Positions 36,915-46,279 of a stretch of 64,000 bases of DNA are shown here, piece by piece. The position numbers were made by a program, and so were the translations under genes. The DNA comes from Sphingobium scionense. Its GTDB lineage: Bacteria > Pseudomonadota > Alphaproteobacteria > Sphingomonadales > Sphingomonadaceae. Below the pieces are notes generated by a model. It saw nothing but the letters and a program-made list of their open reading frames with translations, did not search any database and was not told the origin of the DNA. The stretch lies in contig NZ_JACIEU010000006.1 in NCBI RefSeq assembly GCF_014197035.1, positions 186,001 through 250,000 on the forward strand, given 5' to 3'. Within the stretch, counting starts at the first letter, position 1, and each line of letters starts with the position of its first letter.

Positions 36915-38078
36915 TCAAAGAAACGGGGTCAAGGTAAAACGAACCGATCGCGCCTGATCGTTCGTCGCAACCGATAGTGTAACGTCTTTCCCCGGAGCCC
37001 CCGTGATGCTCGCGATGGCCGCGCGGAAATCGAGGCCGGCAATCCGATCCCCGACCTGAATACCTGCCGCCGAAGCGGGGCTTCCCGTACCCACGACCGC
37101 GACACGAATTTCGTTCCCTTTGTTCTCCAGCCACAGACCCGACATCCCATAACGTTCCGGCAAAGGCGCGGCATCCGAATGACGTTGCAACCAAAGGGAG
37201 CGCGTCTTTACCTCCGTAGAGAGGTTGAAGCCGCGAAGCATCGTCAAGCCGACAATGCCGTCATGACTCCGCGCACCATCCGAGGGGCCGCGCAGCAGGA
37301 CCAGCGGTCGATCAAAATGTTGACCGGCGAACAGGGCATTGTTAGCCCGCACGATCCTGCCGATCCCACCGCTGCCGCCAATCCCGCTTGTCGCCTGCGG
37401 CGCAAAGGGTCTGGCATCATCCCACAGCCCGAGGCGGCGGGCATTGTCATAGCTGATCGAGATCGCGCCTGGCGCGCCGGTATCGAGCAGACATTCGAGC
37501 ACCATGCCGTTGACTTGTATATCGCCATAGAGGCGTGGCGATGCAGCGTTGCGGCCCAATGTACTGTCACTGCGGATTGCACGTTCCAGCTTCACAAAGC
37601 CGACACGTTCGGGACGACCATCCGGATAGGCTCGCCATTCGCCTGCTTCGATATCGAGATCACTATCGACGGTCGTCAGAATCCCTGCGGCCAATGACCC
37701 GCGCACACGAGGACCGAAACCTCCGTCTATGGCCGAAAGAGACACGACGGGTTGGCGCGCTCCGCCGCCGAATATGACGTCCCTTGCGGTGTAGCTGCCA
37801 AGCACTGCTTGCCCACCGACACCGCGCGTCCTGACCGAACCCGTCGATTGGAGCTTCAACTCGCGAGCGAGCTTCGCATCGATCAGGCTACCGGCCCCGC
37901 CTGTGTCCAGCAGAAACAGATATGGCCCATTGCCCGCAATCGTCACCGGCATCACTACGCGACCATCCAGAAGAGCGATCTTGCTGACGATCACACGCCC
38001 TTCCTGAGCGAGAACGGGCCTTGCCAGCCCCGCGATCAGGGTGAACGCAAATCCGCTCAAAACATCACGCCTTTGCAT
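36915..38078 (-). CDS. Secreted retropepsin-like aspartyl protease with PDZ domain
   Basis: 387 residues from the ATG at 38078. The N-terminus MQRRDVLSGFAFTLIAGLARPVLAQ has a signal peptide with RR. Two retroviral-type protease half-sites are present: YLFLLDTGGAGSLID at about residues 53-67 and LECLLDTGAPGAISI near 200. A C-terminal PDZ domain (VGTGSPASAAGIQVGDRIAGLDF) follows. Having two intact DTG motifs in one chain suggests an internal pseudo-dimer. A periplasmic or outer-membrane protease is likely; substrate unknown. A degenerate relative lies at 50602. Confidence 0.82.
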   Translation of the reverse strand: MQRRDVLSGFAFTLIAGLARPVLAQEGRVIVSKIALLDGRVVMPVTIAGNGPYLFLLDTGGAGSLIDAKLARELKLQSTGSVRTRGVGGQAVLGSYTARDVIFGGGARQPVVSLSAIDGGFGPRVRGSLAAGILTTVDSDLDIEAGEWRAYPDGRPERVGFVKLERAIRSDSTLGRNAASPRLYGDIQVNGMVLECLLDTGAPGAISISYDNARRLGLWDDARPFAPQATSGIGGSGGIGRIVRANNALFAGQHFDRPLVLLRGPSDGARSHDGIVGLTMLRGFNLSTEVKTRSLWLQRHSDAAPLPERYGMSGLWLENKGNEIRVAVVGTGSPASAAGIQVGDRIAGLDFRAAIASITGAPGKDVTLSVATNDQARSVRFTLTPFL

Positions 38079-38194
38079 GGCGGTCCGGTTTCCTTCCGTG
38101 CGAAATATAGGGCGTGCGCCAATGATCGATTGCCCCATGCGAGAAGATTTCGATCTGAGACCCAAGTCAACCCTGCTGAAGCAAAAGACTGGCC

Positions 38195-38464
38195 CTATTG
38201 GCGGCTGTCTTCGTGAGATCGACTTGCGATATGTTTCTGCTGCTCCGCTTCGTCCTCGAACGCACGTTTGCCGCTACGCTTCCACAAGGCAAGCGCCTGA
38301 TCGCGATCCTCGCCTTGCAGCTTCCTCGCTAGCGCAAGGAACGCCCCGTAAAGCGTCGTCCGATCATCGTCGGTGAGATCGACGAGGCCAGCCTTCACGA
38401 CCAGGCCGCCCAGTTCGATCAATTGCTTCGTGCGCGCCCTGCGCTCGACCATCCAATCGCGCAT
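38195..38464 (-). CDS. traD: TraD-like conjugal transfer protein
   Basis: 89 residues from the ATG at 38464. The core TKQLIELGGLVVKAGLVDL, then DRTTLYGAFLALARKLQG, is the pattern of the small TraD proteins of Ti-type plasmids, which lie beside traC opposite traA. Small relaxosome accessory protein. The start is not certain: the frame is open upstream, but that stretch overlaps the traC-like gene and has no family similarity. Confidence 0.75.
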   Translation of the reverse strand: MRDWMVERRARTKQLIELGGLVVKAGLVDLTDDDRTTLYGAFLALARKLQGEDRDQALALWKRSGKRAFEDEAEQQKHIASRSHEDSRQ

Positions 38465-38486
38465 GTCGGTTCTCGCCTTTTGGGCC

Positions 38487-38792
38487 TCAACGCGGTGCCG
38501 CGCCGCCGTCGAGCGGGAGAGCGCCTTCCGACCGTTGGTCAGATCGCGGCGCAGGCTGACGTGTCTTGCCCTGAAAGAAGGCGGCGCCCGCCTTGCGCCA
38601 TCCCTCCTTTGTCGCGGCGTCCTTAACCGTGGCGGCATGGAGTAGCACCCCGGCTAGCATATCAGCGTCGAGCGTATCGGCCCCGGTTGCCGTGACCAGT
38701 TCGCCAAGCTGGCGCACGCGCCGTTCCTTGATCGCTTTCGCCTTGTCGGCGAGGGCTTTCAGTTCCGAATCGAAATCCTTGGGTTTGCGCAT
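38487..38792 (-). CDS. traC: TraC-like conjugal transfer protein
   Basis: 101 residues from the ATG at 38792, preceded by GGAGAC. MRKPKDFDSELKALADKAKA, KERRVRQLGELVTATGADTL and KEGWRKAGAAFF match the TraC/MobD-like small proteins of Ti-type transfer systems. They assist the relaxase at oriT. Divergent from traA, with the putative oriT between, as on Ti plasmids. Confidence 0.78.
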   Translation of the reverse strand: MRKPKDFDSELKALADKAKAIKERRVRQLGELVTATGADTLDADMLAGVLLHAATVKDAATKEGWRKAGAAFFQGKTRQPAPRSDQRSEGALPLDGGAAPR

Positions 38793-38904
38793 GGCAAAGT
38801 CTCCATTGAGTGACGATGCAGTCATGATAGAAGAAGGTAGGCGGTAGCGCAGTAGAGTCGCTGGGACGGGATGACACCGCCTAGTCCCTTCTCGGATTTT
38901 ATTC

Positions 38905-38940
38905 GAGGAGGGCGCGCTTATACGTCGTGCCGACGTGCGC
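38905..38940 (+). other. Putative origin of transfer (oriT) with nic region
   Basis: AGGGCGCGCTTA at 38909-38920 differs in one base from AGGGCGCACTTA, the RSF1010/Ti-type nic region as I recall it. Immediately beyond it are arms ACGTCG and CGACGT at 38922-38936 around TGC. The site lies between divergent traC/traD and the MobQ relaxase gene, the arrangement on Ti plasmids. Confidence 0.7.
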
Positions 38941-38965
38941 TTGAGATAGTAAATGGACGATCGTT

Positions 38966-41900
38966 ATGGCGATTTTCCATTTCTCCGTTCAGGTCATTGG
39001 CCGCGCGCAAGGGCGCAGCGCCGTCGCGGCGGCGGCCTATCGTGCGGCCGAGCGCCTGCACGATGATCGGCTCGACCGCGACCATGACTTCACGAACAAG
39101 GCGGGCGTCGTCCATTCGGAAATCCTTTTGCCCGAAGGTGCGCCCGAACGCTTCTCGGATCGCGCGACTCTCTGGAATGAGGTCGAGGCAACCGAGAAGC
39201 GCAAGGATGCGCAGCTAGCGCGCGAAGTCGAGTTCGCTATTCCGCGCGAGATGAACCAGCCGCAGGGCGTCGCGCTCGCGCAGGATTTCGTGCGCGCCGA
39301 GTTTGTCGAGCGCGGCATGATCGCGGATTTGAATGTGCATTGGGACATCGGCGCGGACAAGCTGGCGAAGCCCCACGCCCATGTCATGCTCACCATGCGG
39401 GAAGTAGGCGAGGAAGGTTTCGGGCAGAAGGTCCGCGACTGGAACCGCACGGAATTGGTGGAGCAGTGGCGCGAGCGCTGGGCCGATCATGTCAACGTCC
39501 GCCTTGCCGAACTCGATATAGACGCGCGGATCGATCACCGCAGCCTTGAAGCCCAGGGCATCGAGCTTGAGCCGCAAGATAAGATCGGCCCCGCAGCGTC
39601 GCGCATGGGCGAGCGCGGCCTTGAGGCCGAGCGCATCGAGGATCACCGCGCCATCGCCGAGCGCAATGGCGATCGGATCATCGCCGATCCATCCGTGGCG
39701 CTCAACGCCATCACCCATCATCAGGCGACGTTCACGGGCCGCGACCTTGCGATGTTCATCCACCGGCACAGCGACGGCAAGGACCAATATGACCGTGCGA
39801 TGAGCGCCGTTCGTGCCTCGCCTGATCTTGTCGCCTTGGGTAAGGACGGGCGCGGCGACGATCGCTTTACGTCGCGTGACATGATCGAAACCGAGCAGCG
39901 GTTGCAGCGCGCCAGCGAATTGATGGCGGAGCGCGAACAGCATCGCACGGACGAGAAGTCGCGCGAGGCAGCATTGGTCAGCGCGGAGGGGCGCGGATTG
40001 TTGCTGTCTGGCGAACAGCGGGCAGCGTTCGAGCATGTGACCGGCGATCGGGATTTGAGCATCGTCGTTGGCTACGCAGGCACCGGCAAGAGCGCGATGC
40101 TGGGCGTTGCGCGGGAGGCATGGGAGCGGTCGGGGTTCGAGGTGCGCGGCGTAGCGTTATCGGGCATCGCGGCGGAGGGGCTGGAGAACGGTTCCGGCAT
40201 TGCGTCGCGCACCATCGCCAGCATGGAATATGGCTGGGCCAACGGGCGCGATATGCTCACGTCCCGCGATGTGCTGGTGATCGACGAGGCGGGCATGGTC
40301 GGCACGCGCCAAATGGAGCGCGTGCTGTCCCATGCAGAAGCGGCGGGCGCGAAGGTGGTGCTCGTCGGTGACGCCGAGCAGTTGCAGGCGATCGAGGCGG
40401 GCGCGGCGTTCCGCGCGATCCATGAGCGGCATGGTGGCGTAGAGATCACCGAAATCCGCCGCCAACATGAGGATTGGCAGAAAGACGCTACGCGCCATCT
40501 GGCGACCGGCAGGACCGGCGAAGCGATCCGGGCCTATGCCGATCACGGCATGGTCCACGCGGCCGAAACGCGAGAACAGGCGCGCGCGGACCTGATCGAC
40601 CGTTGGGACGCCGCACGGCAGGCCGAACCCGACAAGACGCGGATGATCTTCACCCACACCAATGACGAGGTGCGCACGCTCAACGAGATGGCGCGCGATC
40701 GGCGGCGTGAGGCGGGCGAACTGGGCGACGACGCCCGCGTGAAGACCGTCAACGGCGACCGGGATTTCGCATCCGGGGATCGCGTCATGTTCCGGCGCAA
40801 CGACCGCAGCATGGAAGTGAAGAACGGCACGCTTGGAACCATCGAGCGGGTCAACGAGCAGAACATGACGGTGCGCACCGATGACGGGCGCTCCGTATCG
40901 TTCGACCTCAAGGACTATCGCGACCTCGACCATGGCTATGCCGCCACGATTCACAAGACGCAGGCGGTGAGCGTCGATCGCACGCACGCGCTCACCACGC
41001 AGGGGATGGATCGGCACGGAACCTATGTCGTTCTCACCCGCCACCGGGACGGCGTGGACTTCCATTATGGGCGGGATGATTTCAAGGACGAGTCCCGGCT
41101 TATCCGCACCCTGTCCCGCGAGCGTGCCAAAGACATGGCGAGCGACTACCGCCAAGTCGATCCGGCCAAGGAGTTTGCCGAGCGGCGCGGCATCAGCTTT
41201 GGCGAGCGCGTCGCCGAGATCGTCAGGCCGATCGCGGAGAAGGCGCGCGGGATCTTCGACGGCTTGCGCCTCTCGCTGCCCGGTCAGGATCGCGCGCCAT
41301 CGCCCGCACCCGAGCGCGGTATGTTCGACGGTCTGGATCTTGGGCGCTTCGCTTCTGCGCCTGTCCATGATCCCGCGCGCCAGCAACAGCGCGATCACGA
41401 ACCGCAGCCGATGCGCGCAGGCGGATTGCGCGGTGCGGTCGAGCGCTACGCCAAGGCGCTCGACGCGATCCGGCAGACCCGCGCGCAGGGCATCGACCCC
41501 ATGCCCCACCAGCGCGAGGCGCTGGATAAGGCGCGCGACGCCCTCGACGCGATCCGGCCCGAAGGCTCGACGGACCTCAACAGCGCGTTCCGGGCAGGCC
41601 CGGAACTGATCCGCGAGGCGGCGGAAGGACGCGGCCATGAAGCGGTGCGCGCGATGCAGGCGGAGGCGGAAATCCGTATCGACCCCTTCCAGCGCGCGGA
41701 CCGCTTTGTCGAAGGTTGGCAGCAGTTGCAGCGCCAGCATCAGGAACTTGTGCGCGACGGCAACTTCCGGGCCGCGAAGACCACGGCGCAGCACATGGCC
41801 GACATGGCCAAAAGCCTTGAGCGCGATGCCCAGCTTGAATCGGTGCTGGGACTGCGCAGCCGCGAGCTTGGACTTGAGATCGGTCAGGACATGGGCCGCA

Positions 41901-41974
41901 GCATCGGTCGCGACCTCGCCGCTTCCATCCCCTTCGATCATGGCCGCGACATGAGCCGCGGCATGGAACGCTAG
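38966..41974 (+). CDS. traA: Ti-type conjugative relaxase TraA (MobQ relaxase fused to RecD-like helicase)
   Basis: 1002 residues. The relaxase domain (about residues 1-230) begins MAIFHFSVQVIGRAQGRSAV and has the metal-binding histidines in HWDIGADKLAKPHAHVMLTM. The helicase part (about 340-740) has Walker A VVGYAGTGKSAMLG, Walker B VLVIDEAGMVG, GDAEQLQAIEAG, and the late motif HGYAATIHKTQAVSVDR. The C-terminal 260 residues are helical. It nicks oriT, binds the 5' end and unwinds the strand for transfer. No T4SS or coupling-protein gene is present, so the element can at best be mobilised. Confidence 0.93.
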   Translation: MAIFHFSVQVIGRAQGRSAVAAAAYRAAERLHDDRLDRDHDFTNKAGVVHSEILLPEGAPERFSDRATLWNEVEATEKRKDAQLAREVEFAIPREMNQPQGVALAQDFVRAEFVERGMIADLNVHWDIGADKLAKPHAHVMLTMREVGEEGFGQKVRDWNRTELVEQWRERWADHVNVRLAELDIDARIDHRSLEAQGIELEPQDKIGPAASRMGERGLEAERIEDHRAIAERNGDRIIADPSVALNAITHHQATFTGRDLAMFIHRHSDGKDQYDRAMSAVRASPDLVALGKDGRGDDRFTSRDMIETEQRLQRASELMAEREQHRTDEKSREAALVSAEGRGLLLSGEQRAAFEHVTGDRDLSIVVGYAGTGKSAMLGVAREAWERSGFEVRGVALSGIAAEGLENGSGIASRTIASMEYGWANGRDMLTSRDVLVIDEAGMVGTRQMERVLSHAEAAGAKVVLVGDAEQLQAIEAGAAFRAIHERHGGVEITEIRRQHEDWQKDATRHLATGRTGEAIRAYADHGMVHAAETREQARADLIDRWDAARQAEPDKTRMIFTHTNDEVRTLNEMARDRRREAGELGDDARVKTVNGDRDFASGDRVMFRRNDRSMEVKNGTLGTIERVNEQNMTVRTDDGRSVSFDLKDYRDLDHGYAATIHKTQAVSVDRTHALTTQGMDRHGTYVVLTRHRDGVDFHYGRDDFKDESRLIRTLSRERAKDMASDYRQVDPAKEFAERRGISFGERVAEIVRPIAEKARGIFDGLRLSLPGQDRAPSPAPERGMFDGLDLGRFASAPVHDPARQQQRDHEPQPMRAGGLRGAVERYAKALDAIRQTRAQGIDPMPHQREALDKARDALDAIRPEGSTDLNSAFRAGPELIREAAEGRGHEAVRAMQAEAEIRIDPFQRADRFVEGWQQLQRQHQELVRDGNFRAAKTTAQHMADMAKSLERDAQLESVLGLRSRELGLEIGQDMGRSIGRDLAASIPFDHGRDMSRGMER

Positions 41975-41992
41975 ACCAAAGGAGAAAGACGC

Positions 41993-42742
41993 ATGGACCA
42001 CCAATCCCTGTTGAACGGTCCTGAATCCCAGCAACCGACCGGCACGGCGGCGGAGGCGTTCGCGCGCCTGGCGGCGCGCGTGGAGGCGATGGAACAGCGG
42101 CTTGACGGGCGCTTGGCGGTAATCGCCCGAGCGCTTGAGCATATCGCCGTTGAGAAGCAGAGCATCGAGGTTCCCGACTACAATCCGACGCTCGCCAAGA
42201 TTAACGCCAACATCGCCGAGTTCGCCAAGCACATGAAGGCGCTTTCGCAGTCCGAGGCGCTCAACATGACCCCGGAGAGCATGGCGGAACGGATCATAGC
42301 ATCAGCGGAGGCGGCGCGGGAGACGGACAAGGCATCCATCAAACAGGCGCAGGCGCTGCTCCGCGAAGCTCATGTCGAACAGATGAAAGCTATCGGCGCG
42401 ATCCGCACCAAGGACCGGCAACGCCGGCACTTGGTCTACACCGGCATAGGCACGGCGCTGGCAGTATCGCTTCTGTGGCTGTTCTATCCGGGATGGGCGG
42501 CCAATGTCGGGCCGCAAGGTTGGCTTTGGCCGGAACGGGTGGCCGCCCGCACGTTAGGCGAGGCATCCCTATGGGATGCCGGGATCCGTCTAATGCGCGC
42601 TGGGAACCCGAAACGCTGGCAGGCGATCGTGGATGCCGCTGATATGCGGCAGGAGAACAGAGAAGCCATCGGGGCTTGCGAACGAGCAGCCACCAAGGCC
42701 GAAAAGCGGGTGCGATGCGCCATCAGTGTCAGAAGGCCCTAA
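41993..42742 (+). CDS. DUF6118 family membrane protein
   Basis: 249 residues. N-terminal coiled-coil region (AARVEAMEQRLDGRLAVIARAL), one membrane helix near residues 150-168 (YTGIGTALAVSLLWLFYPGW), then the family tail WPERVAARTLGEASLWDAG and WQAIVDAADMRQENREAI. Strong AAGGAGAAAG precedes the ATG. It is 18 bases after traA and surely in its transcript; DUF6118 genes commonly follow relaxase genes in sphingomonad elements. Role in transfer unknown. Confidence 0.82.
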   Translation: MDHQSLLNGPESQQPTGTAAEAFARLAARVEAMEQRLDGRLAVIARALEHIAVEKQSIEVPDYNPTLAKINANIAEFAKHMKALSQSEALNMTPESMAERIIASAEAARETDKASIKQAQALLREAHVEQMKAIGAIRTKDRQRRHLVYTGIGTALAVSLLWLFYPGWAANVGPQGWLWPERVAARTLGEASLWDAGIRLMRAGNPKRWQAIVDAADMRQENREAIGACERAATKAEKRVRCAISVRRP

Positions 42743-42938
42743 CCGCGCCGGAAACCGCTCGGGGCGGGGCCGCGAAGCCGATTGCTCGACATTTTGCTCT
42801 AGGCTGCCAAGGCTGCCAGATACGGTGAAAGTGGCCAGCTGTTAGACGAGCATGGTGATAGATTTATGACCCACAAAATAAATCAATACAGGGTACAAGA
42901 TGGATTTCACAGCATCAAATTTACACTCTATTCTTCGT

Positions 42939-45035
42939 CTAATTGTCGCAAATCAAACTTCCGTCTTCCATAATATAAATCCGATCAGCAGAGTTTATTG
43001 TTTCCGTTCTGTGCGCTATAATTATGCGCGTTATACCCAATCTCTTAATTGCTTGATTGACCTGCATTTCGCGAACTAAGTCAAGATGAGCAGTCCCCTC
43101 ATCAATCAGTAGAATTTTCGGATTCCGATAAAGAGCCCTAGCGAGGATAATGCGTTGTTTTTGCCCGCCAGAAAGAGTTGACCCAAGTTCACTCACTTGA
43201 GTATCATATTTCATAGGCATCGCCATGATATCATCGTGAATAGCTGCATCTTGGGCGACAGAATGGACCCGATCAATATCCATAATTTCTTCAAATAACG
43301 CTATATTACTCGCAATTGTTCCAGAAAATAGATTATCATTCTGAGATATTACAGAAATTTGTTGATGAAAGCTTCTTATGCCAAATTCCTCCATCGGCTC
43401 CCCATCAATAAGTATGCTTCCTTGAGTTGGTTTTTCAATGCCACCGATTAATTTTAGTAATGTTGACTTCCCACTCCCTGACGCACCAGTTAGTGCAACA
43501 TGATCTCCAGGAAACACTTCCATACTAATGTTTCTCAATACTAAATTATCACCCGATGAATAGCGAAACGAAACATTGTCTACGGTTATACCTCCCTTTA
43601 ATTCACGATCTGCGCTTCGACCATTAAAGGCCCAATCCTCTTCCCCTTTTACAATATCCGAAAGGCGGTCCAAGTGCAGGCCGAGCATTTTGAACGAGAT
43701 ATACTGATCCACAAGTAGAAAAATGCGAGAAATGAACATCTGTTTATAGGCAATGAAAGCAAATGTCATGCCAATTGTCATGTCACCGCGACTAATCATG
43801 ATGACAGAGATGAAAATTATCAATATATCTTGCAAAGCCATAATAAGGCTGCAGAGTGATGATTCCCAGTTCTGAATTCGTGCTGTTCTGATGTCACCAT
43901 TCAGCGCATCGACCATCTTCGCTTGCCAAGCAGAAAAGCGCTTAGTTTCAGCACCGAATAAACGTAGACTCAAAATTCCTCGTATGGATTCAATTAAAAA
44001 ACTCTGCTCACGACCATGAGAAACGATAGACTCTTGCTTTGCCTCACGCGCATACCGAAAAAATATAATCCTTGTAAATACGTAAGTTAATATAGCCAAT
44101 AACGCAATTAACGTCATCAGCGTATTATAGAAAAACATCAATATCATTACCGAAATAGAAAATATTCCATCAATAATTGATATAATACCTTTCTCTAATA
44201 TTAACTGCTGAATAGGCTGAATAGACGAAAAACGGGATAAAATATCACCAAGATGCCTGCGCTCGAACCACGAAATCGGCAGCCTGAATAGCTTTCTAAC
44301 TGTATTTGACGCGATGGAGAGGTTGGCTTGCGAGGAAGCCGTAAGAATTGTGAACGATCGGAGCCAGCCAGCAGCAACTCCCACTACGCTGATGATGCCG
44401 AATCCAGCCGCAAGAGCCAACAGAAAATCTACACTTTGTATTGAAATAGTATTATCCAAAGCGACCTGCATGAAATACGGGGTCGCGATCGAGGCAATCT
44501 GTATTATGAGCGTCATGGTTAGAACCTGCACAATAACGCTCAGTATTCCGCCCATTCCTGAAAAAAGCTCACGTATACGTAAGGTATTAGCGGTTGGCAA
44601 AGGCTCTTGCTTTTCGCTGCTGGGCCGCAATTCCAAGGCTATGCCGGAGAAATGCAGTGACAAGTCATTCCAGCTGTACCACCGGCTGTGGCCGTCCGGG
44701 TTGTGGATCATGACGCCCCGGGAAGATGCCCGCTCAGCCACAACGAAATGCTTCAAATTCCAGTGCAAGATTGCCGGAAACGTGAGCAAACGCAATTCGT
44801 CGAGTGGAACCTTCAGTGCCCGGGGCAGGAAACCGATTTGATCCGCAATCGACATCAGTTTCGCAATATTGGTTCCCCGATGAGAAGGCGGGAAACGCCG
44901 TCTGAGGTCTTGAAGTGCTTGCCCTCTTCCATGGTAATTTGCCACCATCGCTAAGCAAGCCAAGCCGCATTCCGCCAGCTCAATCTGCCTAACCATTCGG
45001 ACGCTGCGACGCCTAAAAAAATGAAGATCTAGCAT
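42939..45035 (-). CDS. Peptidase-containing ABC exporter (C39 bacteriocin-type)
   Basis: 698 residues from the ATG at 45035; another in-frame ATG at 45071 would overlap the hlyD-like gene. The N-terminal C39 peptidase has all catalytic residues: Gln17, Cys23 (AECGLACLAM), His96 (WNLKHFVV) and Asp114 (HNPDG). Then six membrane segments (about residues 155-430) and an ATPase with Walker A TGASGSGKSTLLKL, signature LSGGQKQRIILARAL, Walker B ILLIDEG and H-loop IIAHRTE. Such proteins cut the leader after Gly-Gly and export the peptide. It serves the precursor at 47477. The coding is AT-rich, unlike the backbone. Confidence 0.93.
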   Translation of the reverse strand: MLDLHFFRRRSVRMVRQIELAECGLACLAMVANYHGRGQALQDLRRRFPPSHRGTNIAKLMSIADQIGFLPRALKVPLDELRLLTFPAILHWNLKHFVVAERASSRGVMIHNPDGHSRWYSWNDLSLHFSGIALELRPSSEKQEPLPTANTLRIRELFSGMGGILSVIVQVLTMTLIIQIASIATPYFMQVALDNTISIQSVDFLLALAAGFGIISVVGVAAGWLRSFTILTASSQANLSIASNTVRKLFRLPISWFERRHLGDILSRFSSIQPIQQLILEKGIISIIDGIFSISVMILMFFYNTLMTLIALLAILTYVFTRIIFFRYAREAKQESIVSHGREQSFLIESIRGILSLRLFGAETKRFSAWQAKMVDALNGDIRTARIQNWESSLCSLIMALQDILIIFISVIMISRGDMTIGMTFAFIAYKQMFISRIFLLVDQYISFKMLGLHLDRLSDIVKGEEDWAFNGRSADRELKGGITVDNVSFRYSSGDNLVLRNISMEVFPGDHVALTGASGSGKSTLLKLIGGIEKPTQGSILIDGEPMEEFGIRSFHQQISVISQNDNLFSGTIASNIALFEEIMDIDRVHSVAQDAAIHDDIMAMPMKYDTQVSELGSTLSGGQKQRIILARALYRNPKILLIDEGTAHLDLVREMQVNQAIKRLGITRIIIAHRTETINSADRIYIMEDGSLICDN

Positions 45036-45040
45036 TTCGC

Positions 45041-46243
45041 CTACAGCCGCTCGTAACCAGAGAACATCCATCTAATCATCCGGCGTCGCTCAACCTCAAT
45101 GGAAGCCTTCAGCGTCATTCCTGGAATAAGTCGCAGGGCCTCATTGCCTTTCTTGCGGTAGAATCTGACTCGCACCTTATAGGCCGACATTTGATCGGAT
45201 GGGGAGGCTTTCACGGGAGCCCCAGCCACCTCACTAATCACGCCGACCAGCATCCCGTACTGACTTTTCGGGAAAGCGTCGATTGCAAGCTCGACAGGCA
45301 TCCCAACCCGAATGGATCCTATAGCGGAAGGAGAAACATTTAATTCCGCTTCCAGAGCAGAGTTACGCGGGTAGAGACTCGCTATTTCCTGACCGGCGAC
45401 GATGGAACTCCCCAACCCCAAATCCAATGCGGCAATGGTACCAGATGCGGGTGCCCTTACTAGATAAGAGCGAAGGCCCATCGTCTGAGATATCGCCTCC
45501 GAAATTTGATTGCGTCTAAGAGAGATGGCCGCCTGATTAGATTTCGAGGTTGCGAGAAGCAAATCAAGCTCCTGCTTTTCCTGAAATAACTCGCTACGCT
45601 TTTGATCCCGTTGATCAATGATTTCATCAAGCGCAATCTGTTTCGTCGCGAGGGTATCTCTTCGATCATTAACATCTCTTACACTAATAAATCCCCTGTC
45701 TACGACATCTGCGATTCTCTGAAGATCATCCTCAGATCTTTTCACCAAATCCGTATAAAGGGACGCCCGCCGGTCCAAGCTCGTTATCTCTCTTGCTAAG
45801 GCCTCCATCCTTGCCTTAGCCCGATTAATTTGAGCCTTCTCCGCCTTTCGACTTTCCTCAACCTGACTATCAAGATCGGAATCTTGGTCACTAAGTGATT
45901 TCAAGACAAGTGTTTCAGAGGTGTCATATTGAGATATTGATCGTTCCACCCTCACTTCGGCTATTATGTCACCGGAGTTGACGGTCTGGCCCTGTTTAAC
46001 AAAAATCTTGGCGACGGAACCCATGGCATCCGCTCTCAAACTGATTAGGCCACCAGCGGGAACGATTTTGCCTGTTGCCGTTTCCGATCTCACATGGAAT
46101 GCGATCGAAAGAGCCAAAATGGCCAAAAGCATTAAGGATGCCAGGAAAAATCCGAATATCTGCCACGATACCGGCGTTGCGAGAAATGGCTTCCCTGAAA
46201 TGTCGGCACTTCTATTTTGAACTACTTCTTTACGAAATAGCAC
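45041..46243 (-). CDS. HlyD-family membrane fusion protein
   Basis: 400 residues. A short cytosolic N-terminus, one membrane helix (PVSWQIFGFFLASLMLLAILAL at about residues 24-45), a biotinyl-lipoyl-like half (GGLISLRADAMGSVAKIFVKQGQTVNSGDIIAEV), a long coiled coil (about residues 110-260), and the second half-site with APASGTIAALDLGLGSSIVAGQEI, ending in MTLKASIEVERRRMIRWMFSGY. It links the inner-membrane ABC exporter to an outer-membrane channel (a TolC-type protein must come from elsewhere). Its stop lies six bases from the exporter start. Confidence 0.9.
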   Translation of the reverse strand: MLFRKEVVQNRSADISGKPFLATPVSWQIFGFFLASLMLLAILALSIAFHVRSETATGKIVPAGGLISLRADAMGSVAKIFVKQGQTVNSGDIIAEVRVERSISQYDTSETLVLKSLSDQDSDLDSQVEESRKAEKAQINRAKARMEALAREITSLDRRASLYTDLVKRSEDDLQRIADVVDRGFISVRDVNDRRDTLATKQIALDEIIDQRDQKRSELFQEKQELDLLLATSKSNQAAISLRRNQISEAISQTMGLRSYLVRAPASGTIAALDLGLGSSIVAGQEIASLYPRNSALEAELNVSPSAIGSIRVGMPVELAIDAFPKSQYGMLVGVISEVAGAPVKASPSDQMSAYKVRVRFYRKKGNEALRLIPGMTLKASIEVERRRMIRWMFSGYERL

Positions 46244-46279
46244 GAGAAACGCCTCTTATAAATGAAACATATGCCATAA

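Noticed and set aside
40157-42232. 691-codon minus-strand open frame opposite traA
   Set aside because: Antisense of the relaxase-helicase, without recognisable motifs.
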